Source: Candidatus Nitrosopumilus sp. (lineage in GTDB: Archaea; Thermoproteota; Nitrososphaeria; Nitrososphaerales; Nitrosopumilaceae). Taken from it: a stretch of DNA of 8,820 nt. The notes beneath the pieces are model-generated. The model did not search any database. It was not told where the DNA came from and worked only from the letters and a program-made list of their open reading frames with translations. Shown piece by piece: positions 4,916-8,820 of this stretch (positions are counted from its first letter, which is position 1; each line of letters opens with the position of its first letter). The position numbers were made by a program, and so were the translations under genes. Location of the stretch: the NCBI GenBank assembly GCA_029880665.1, contig JAOUNZ010000035.1:1-8820 (forward strand), written 5' to 3'.

Positions 4916-7777
4916 TTAGTTGCCTACCTCGATCGAGACATAATGTATCTCAGATATTCCATCTTTAATGAAAATTGTTCCAATATTGAGATTATTTTCT
5001 TCTTGCCACATGAATACTCTATCACTTCGTGGTTTTACAAAGTCATCAATAAAGTCAGACAGGAATTCTATAGTACTTGTACGATCACTTTCAGTAAAGA
5101 AAAATATTTCTCCTTCATTAAATGATAGTGGAATTTGAATTGATGTTGGCTCAGCAATTGAAATTCCGTTTTCTTCAAATACAGATTTAATTATATCAAT
5201 TCTATCACTTCTAATTAATTCAACATAGTTATCGTCGGCAGTAGTAACAGCTGATGCAACACCAGAGACTTTCTTCAAATATGCTTCAAATGCTTTTTCT
5301 TGGGTTTCTCCTAATCCAACAAAATATTCCCCATTAAATGCTGCTCCTACTGCTGCAATTGTACCTAATTGGGCCACTACACCCCCAGCACCTGCAGTAT
5401 ACACAGGAATAAAGTAAATATCATGATCACCAACACGATATAAAATATTATCACCAATTCTTGGATTTCTTAAAAGAGTTTTTAATTGAGCAAATTCTGG
5501 ATCTCTATCAAGTGCTTCTCTGACAGCGGTTGGACCAATTAATTTAGTTGTAGAATTTAATGGAACTTCATAAAATTGCATGTGTCCTAAATTGGTAAGA
5601 TCGTTCTCAACAACCATATAACCTGCAAGGTTTCTACCTTGGGACCCTCTTAACTCTAATGAAAGTAATCCTAAAAATTCAGTTTTTTTAAAACCAGGTG
5701 GTTTTGCTTCAACATAATAAGTATCAAGACCACGTGGAATTTCATAAAACTCGTTTGCCTGAATAAATGTCTCTACATTTGTTACATGGTAAATATTATA
5801 CATCTCTGTTTTCCAATTAAATAGCTCAACTGGATATCTAATTTGTTCTTCTAACCATGTTGGCATTGGTTTGAATTGATCAGAGTATTGACTAGAAAAC
5901 ATTTCTGAAAAAAAATCATCTCCAGTTTTCAGTAATTGAATGTCACCACTGTACGAATCCACTAATGCATATCCTACTAAACGTAAATATGGATTGCCAA
6001 CTGACCACGGAACATCGCGTGTATCAAATCCAATAATTAATGGAATTAACCAGTAAGAGTTTGTTCCATCGGTAACAGGAAGCGAATCCAATTCTTTTCC
6101 AAACAAATCATATAAGAAATAGGGATACAAAGTTTGCATTCTATCGTGGACGTCTTTATATCTCATTATGTGAACTGATTCAGATGGAAATGAAAGCAGA
6201 AAGTTTGGTTCAAATAGCCAACTTAATGGAGGCGATACATCTAATCCGCCTAAACCAGAATAAGATACGCCACCAAGTTCTGCACTGTTTGTTCCTCTTG
6301 AATTAGGATATCCAGACCATGTCTGCTCAAAAAGACCTCCTTCACCATAGTAAATCTCTCTTTGTTTGAAAAATTCACCACTATCAACAATTTGTCCATC
6401 GGTGGCTTCTAAAGTAAGAAATCCATTTGGAACATGCGTATATACAAAATGTTCGTTATACCATCTATTTTCAAGACTAACAGATGTTGGTAAGATAGGT
6501 TTCATCGATGCAGTCCAATACAACGTATTGTTAAAGCGTAGGATATCATTATCTTCAAAGTCTACATATGGAATTAGGCCTATCTCAGGCTTTAGTTTTG
6601 CAAAAGCTGCTTCCCAGTCCCAGACTCGGATTACATCAAGCACATCACTATGTTGACTAACATAATTTTTGATATTATTTGAAGAAACGGATGTTAATTG
6701 AACCTGATGAATATTTTCTTGTACATTATTTAATTGACCAAGATATCGATTCACTCCAATTTGTTGAGCTGTGTATGGTCCCAAAAATTCAATCTTCTTT
6801 GCATCAGCGATACTGTTGTTAACAGAAACAACGCCTGCAATAATCATCACAATGACAATAATTGTTAAAATTCTAATGTATACATCTCGTTTGAACATAT
6901 GAGTTAGTACACGCGCACGAATTCGATCAATTATTGAAAATGCAATTAGTGCAAAACCAATGATAAGTGTGCCGCCAATTAGATATCTTGTATTATAATC
7001 GATTTGATCAGTAAAAAAGAGATTAAATCCTATCCAAACAACAGCAATGCCAATTATTCCTTCAATGGTTGAAACATAGTTTAGATATCTCGGTTTGCCT
7101 TCTTTAGAATCTTGTAGATACGATGTTATTACATGAATAATTCTATGAATTCCAACGTACAGTACTAAACGTAATCCGATAGCTGCAAGTAATGGAGGAA
7201 TCAATATCACTAATGCAGGAATCATTGGAACAACATTTTCAGCAGCATAATTTGGATTAGTACCTGGAGTCACAAAAGGTAATGAAAATAATTTTGGCAG
7301 GTATTCAATTCCGAGATAATTTCCATCAATAAATGAAACTGCTGCAAATCCAAACATAATATTTGCAAAGAATGCTCCAAAAAGCAATATCTTGGTAATT
7401 TGCCAAATTACAAACTGCACATAAGAGAGTTTGTAATTCCTAAAACTTTGAATGTTATTTGATATTGGTTGTGGTCCACCACTTCCAAGAAATCCTATTC
7501 CTGTACTAATAACATACCAGAAAATTGAAGATCTGCTTACAATATTTATGCGGATAAGGGCAATTGCAGATAGAATTATTGTTGAGACTAGTGTGTAATA
7601 AAGGGGTTTACTGAATTGATCACCGAATTCGGTAAAATTCATTGATAGGATTACCGCCTGGTTTCCTACTGCAGCAAAAATTATGATTCCTATAATGGCA
7701 ACAATACCTAATCTGATGAATTTTCCAGCATCAGGAGGAGGAGTTTGTTTATCAGTAGAGGCACTATACAAAATCAA
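4916..7777 (-). CDS. UPF0182 family large membrane protein
   Basis: A 953-residue protein of the UPF0182 (COG1615) family, whose function is not known. The N-terminal third has about seven or eight predicted membrane helices, roughly at residues 22-44, 58-78, 86-100, 124-149, 186-210, 237-256, 266-284 and 301-319. The rest (about 320-953) is a large domain probably outside the membrane. Family features include NRWYNEHFVYTH (437-448), a QIRYPVELFNWK block, the YHVTNVETF segment and the IYFIPVYTAG segment. The reading frame is intact and of normal length. The start is TTG at 7775-7777. A second TTG two codons later (7769-7771) fits the TATA-box spacing slightly better and would give 951 residues; the only upstream in-frame codons lead quickly to a stop. 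It lies 41 nt after the primase gene and is followed without a gap by the amidotransferase-like gene. Confidence 0.93.
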   Translation of the reverse strand: MILYSASTDKQTPPPDAGKFIRLGIVAIIGIIIFAAVGNQAVILSMNFTEFGDQFSKPLYYTLVSTIILSAIALIRINIVSRSSIFWYVISTGIGFLGSGGPQPISNNIQSFRNYKLSYVQFVIWQITKILLFGAFFANIMFGFAAVSFIDGNYLGIEYLPKLFSLPFVTPGTNPNYAAENVVPMIPALVILIPPLLAAIGLRLVLYVGIHRIIHVITSYLQDSKEGKPRYLNYVSTIEGIIGIAVVWIGFNLFFTDQIDYNTRYLIGGTLIIGFALIAFSIIDRIRARVLTHMFKRDVYIRILTIIVIVMIIAGVVSVNNSIADAKKIEFLGPYTAQQIGVNRYLGQLNNVQENIHQVQLTSVSSNNIKNYVSQHSDVLDVIRVWDWEAAFAKLKPEIGLIPYVDFEDNDILRFNNTLYWTASMKPILPTSVSLENRWYNEHFVYTHVPNGFLTLEATDGQIVDSGEFFKQREIYYGEGGLFEQTWSGYPNSRGTNSAELGGVSYSGLGGLDVSPPLSWLFEPNFLLSFPSESVHIMRYKDVHDRMQTLYPYFLYDLFGKELDSLPVTDGTNSYWLIPLIIGFDTRDVPWSVGNPYLRLVGYALVDSYSGDIQLLKTGDDFFSEMFSSQYSDQFKPMPTWLEEQIRYPVELFNWKTEMYNIYHVTNVETFIQANEFYEIPRGLDTYYVEAKPPGFKKTEFLGLLSLELRGSQGRNLAGYMVVENDLTNLGHMQFYEVPLNSTTKLIGPTAVREALDRDPEFAQLKTLLRNPRIGDNILYRVGDHDIYFIPVYTAGAGGVVAQLGTIAAVGAAFNGEYFVGLGETQEKAFEAYLKKVSGVASAVTTADDNYVELIRSDRIDIIKSVFEENGISIAEPTSIQIPLSFNEGEIFFFTESDRTSTIEFLSDFIDDFVKPRSDRVFMWQEENNLNIGTIFIKDGISEIHYVSIEVGN

Positions 7778-7794
7778 ATGTTGTTAAGATTCGG

Positions 7795-7803
7795 TAAATT
7801 AAT
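7795..7803 (-). promoter_or_regulatory. Possible TATA-like box of the UPF0182 gene
   Basis: ATTAATTTA on the minus strand is centred about 22 nt before the first TTG (7777) and 28 nt before the second TTG (7771) of the UPF0182 gene. A leaderless transcript from the second codon would fit the spacing better. It lies in the 41-nt gap after the primase stop, so the UPF0182 pair may be transcribed separately from primase. Inferred from composition. Confidence 0.4.
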
Positions 7804-7818
7804 GTCTTACCAGCAAAA

Positions 7819-8820
7819 TCAAGCTAATATTGCTAGTTTTTTGCAAATCATATAGACTGCTGCAAAAGTAGGAATGGTTACTTTTTCATTGTTATATGGA
7901 CCAAATTTTTTGTTTTTAAGATTAAATTGAATTGGACAATTTGCAATAATTTCTATGGAATCATCGTTGAGAAAAGATGCTTCAACATATGGATCAAACT
8001 TTGACAAATCTTTACAATATAATTTTGTAAGACCGCTTTTGCTGTTAATAGAACCTGGTAGTCTAAAAATTCTATGAATATCCATAGTTACATTGGGATC
8101 AATTTTTACACCAATGTTTTGTGATGCATCATCAAGAGTTTTTTGAAAAGATGAATAGCCATTAGTAATTAGTTCTGAGATAATTTTTGAGCGTTTTGAT
8201 TTAGAACCAAAAATATATTTAGAAAATCTTCCTCTCCAACCTTTTTCATCAAAATCTGGAAATAATGATCTGTCTGGCTTAAATTTTTTCATTCCAAGTG
8301 TTTCAGGAATAATTCCACGAAACATGATATAATCTGCCAATTCGGATCTTTCTCTAGAACCAGTTTGTTGAAATTGAGAGCAGTTTACATAAACATGAAA
8401 TCCTTCATTACCTGAAAAATATACATGGATGTTTTCTGATGGTATAGCAAGATCATCAATTAAGATTTGAGATAGTTTTGATACTTCTATTTTTGAAGCA
8501 CCAATGCAGTTTTTGCACGGGAGAGATTTTTTCTCTAATTTTATAGAATTACATTTTGTACATTTTGTGGAATTCTTTAAAATCTCGTTGCATTGATTGC
8601 ATATCAATACAGTGTGATTTACTCTGCATGGTAAATTGAGATCTTTTGCATCAATATCAAAAATTAGATCTGCCTCTTTCCAATCCTTTTCATTCATTGG
8701 TAAATTAGGAAACGAATAATATGCATTTGAGCAATAAACATCAGATGGAATATTTTGCATGAATAAAAGATGTAATTCCTTATCAGATTTTATTGAAATA
8801 TGACGAATCATTCCAGAATT
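7819..8820 (-). CDS. priS: DNA primase small subunit PriS, N-terminus cut by window edge
   Basis: The catalytic subunit of archaeal/eukaryotic-type primase, which makes RNA primers for replication together with PriL. The frame is open to the window edge (reading NSG before the first Met at 8811), so this Met is probably internal and the gene starts outside the window. Counting from that Met: the metal-binding DID is at 52-54, SGNEGFHV (the SGxxGxH motif) at 133-140, and MDIHRIFRLPGS with a third acidic residue, Asp244, at 243-254. Between the first two motifs lies a cysteine-rich insert, CNQC (71-74), CTKC (84-87) and CKNC (99-102), probably a zinc-binding module. The C-terminus is complete, ending KKLAILA. 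The region before residue 1 should contain the usual N-terminal helices. Confidence 0.93.
   Translation of the reverse strand, partial: NSGMIRHISIKSDKELHLLFMQNIPSDVYCSNAYYSFPNLPMNEKDWKEADLIFDIDAKDLNLPCRVNHTVLICNQCNEILKNSTKCTKCNSIKLEKKSLPCKNCIGASKIEVSKLSQILIDDLAIPSENIHVYFSGNEGFHVYVNCSQFQQTGSRERSELADYIMFRGIIPETLGMKKFKPDRSLFPDFDEKGWRGRFSKYIFGSKSKRSKIISELITNGYSSFQKTLDDASQNIGVKIDPNVTMDIHRIFRLPGSINSKSGLTKLYCKDLSKFDPYVEASFLNDDSIEIIANCPIQFNLKNKKFGPYNNEKVTIPTFAAVYMICKKLAILA

Noticed and set aside
4943..6656. Plus-strand frames antisense to UPF0182
   Set aside because: UPF0182 is continuous and matches its family along its length; these frames are shadows.
1..8820. Mobile elements, CRISPR arrays or a prophage region
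   Set aside because: No transposase, integrase, spaced direct repeats or viral structural genes were found; although a tRNA gene is present, no integrase or repeat of the tRNA 3' end is visible next to it.

Overview
The window looks like a chromosomal segment from an ammonia-oxidising archaeon of the Thaumarchaeota (Nitrososphaeria), most like the Nitrosopumilus group. The reasons are an AT-rich sequence, archaeal information-processing genes (aIF2-gamma, eS6, the primase small subunit, STT3-type oligosaccharyltransferase), very short gaps, and TATA-like boxes about 25-28 nt before many starts, which implies leaderless transcripts. Many genes start with TTG. The assignment comes from protein-family recognition by eye; no search was run.

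Layout, left to right. (1) Positions 1-273 (-) hold the N-terminus of an STT3/AglB oligosaccharyltransferase cut by the window edge. (2) Positions 349-804 (-) encode a PEBP/YbhB-like protein with its own TATA box. (3) Positions 839-2880 (-) form a translation operon transcribed right to left: eS6, aIF2-gamma, then a PIN-domain protein that overlaps aIF2-gamma by 8 nt. (4) Positions 2881-3376 are a compact block: a 40-residue zinc-ribbon gene (+), a tail-to-tail zinc-ribbon gene (-), and a tRNA-Gly(CCC) (+). Each of the two divergent gaps holds one symmetric TATA-like element placed to serve both directions. (5) Positions 3377-4339 (-) encode an unusual protein with a C39-like cysteine-peptidase-type N-terminus and C-terminal TPR repeats; its stop codon touches the last tRNA base. 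(6) Positions 4373-7777 (-) are a two-gene unit: a large UPF0182 membrane protein and, starting at the base after its stop codon, a small class I glutamine amidotransferase-like protein. (7) Positions 7819-8820 (-) hold the archaeal DNA primase small subunit, missing its N-terminus at the window edge.

Most genes are core archaeal housekeeping genes. The less understood parts are the C39-like/TPR protein, the UPF0182 plus amidotransferase pair, and the two small zinc ribbons. No mobile element, CRISPR array or obvious defence island is present, and no stretch over 300 bases lacks a gene.
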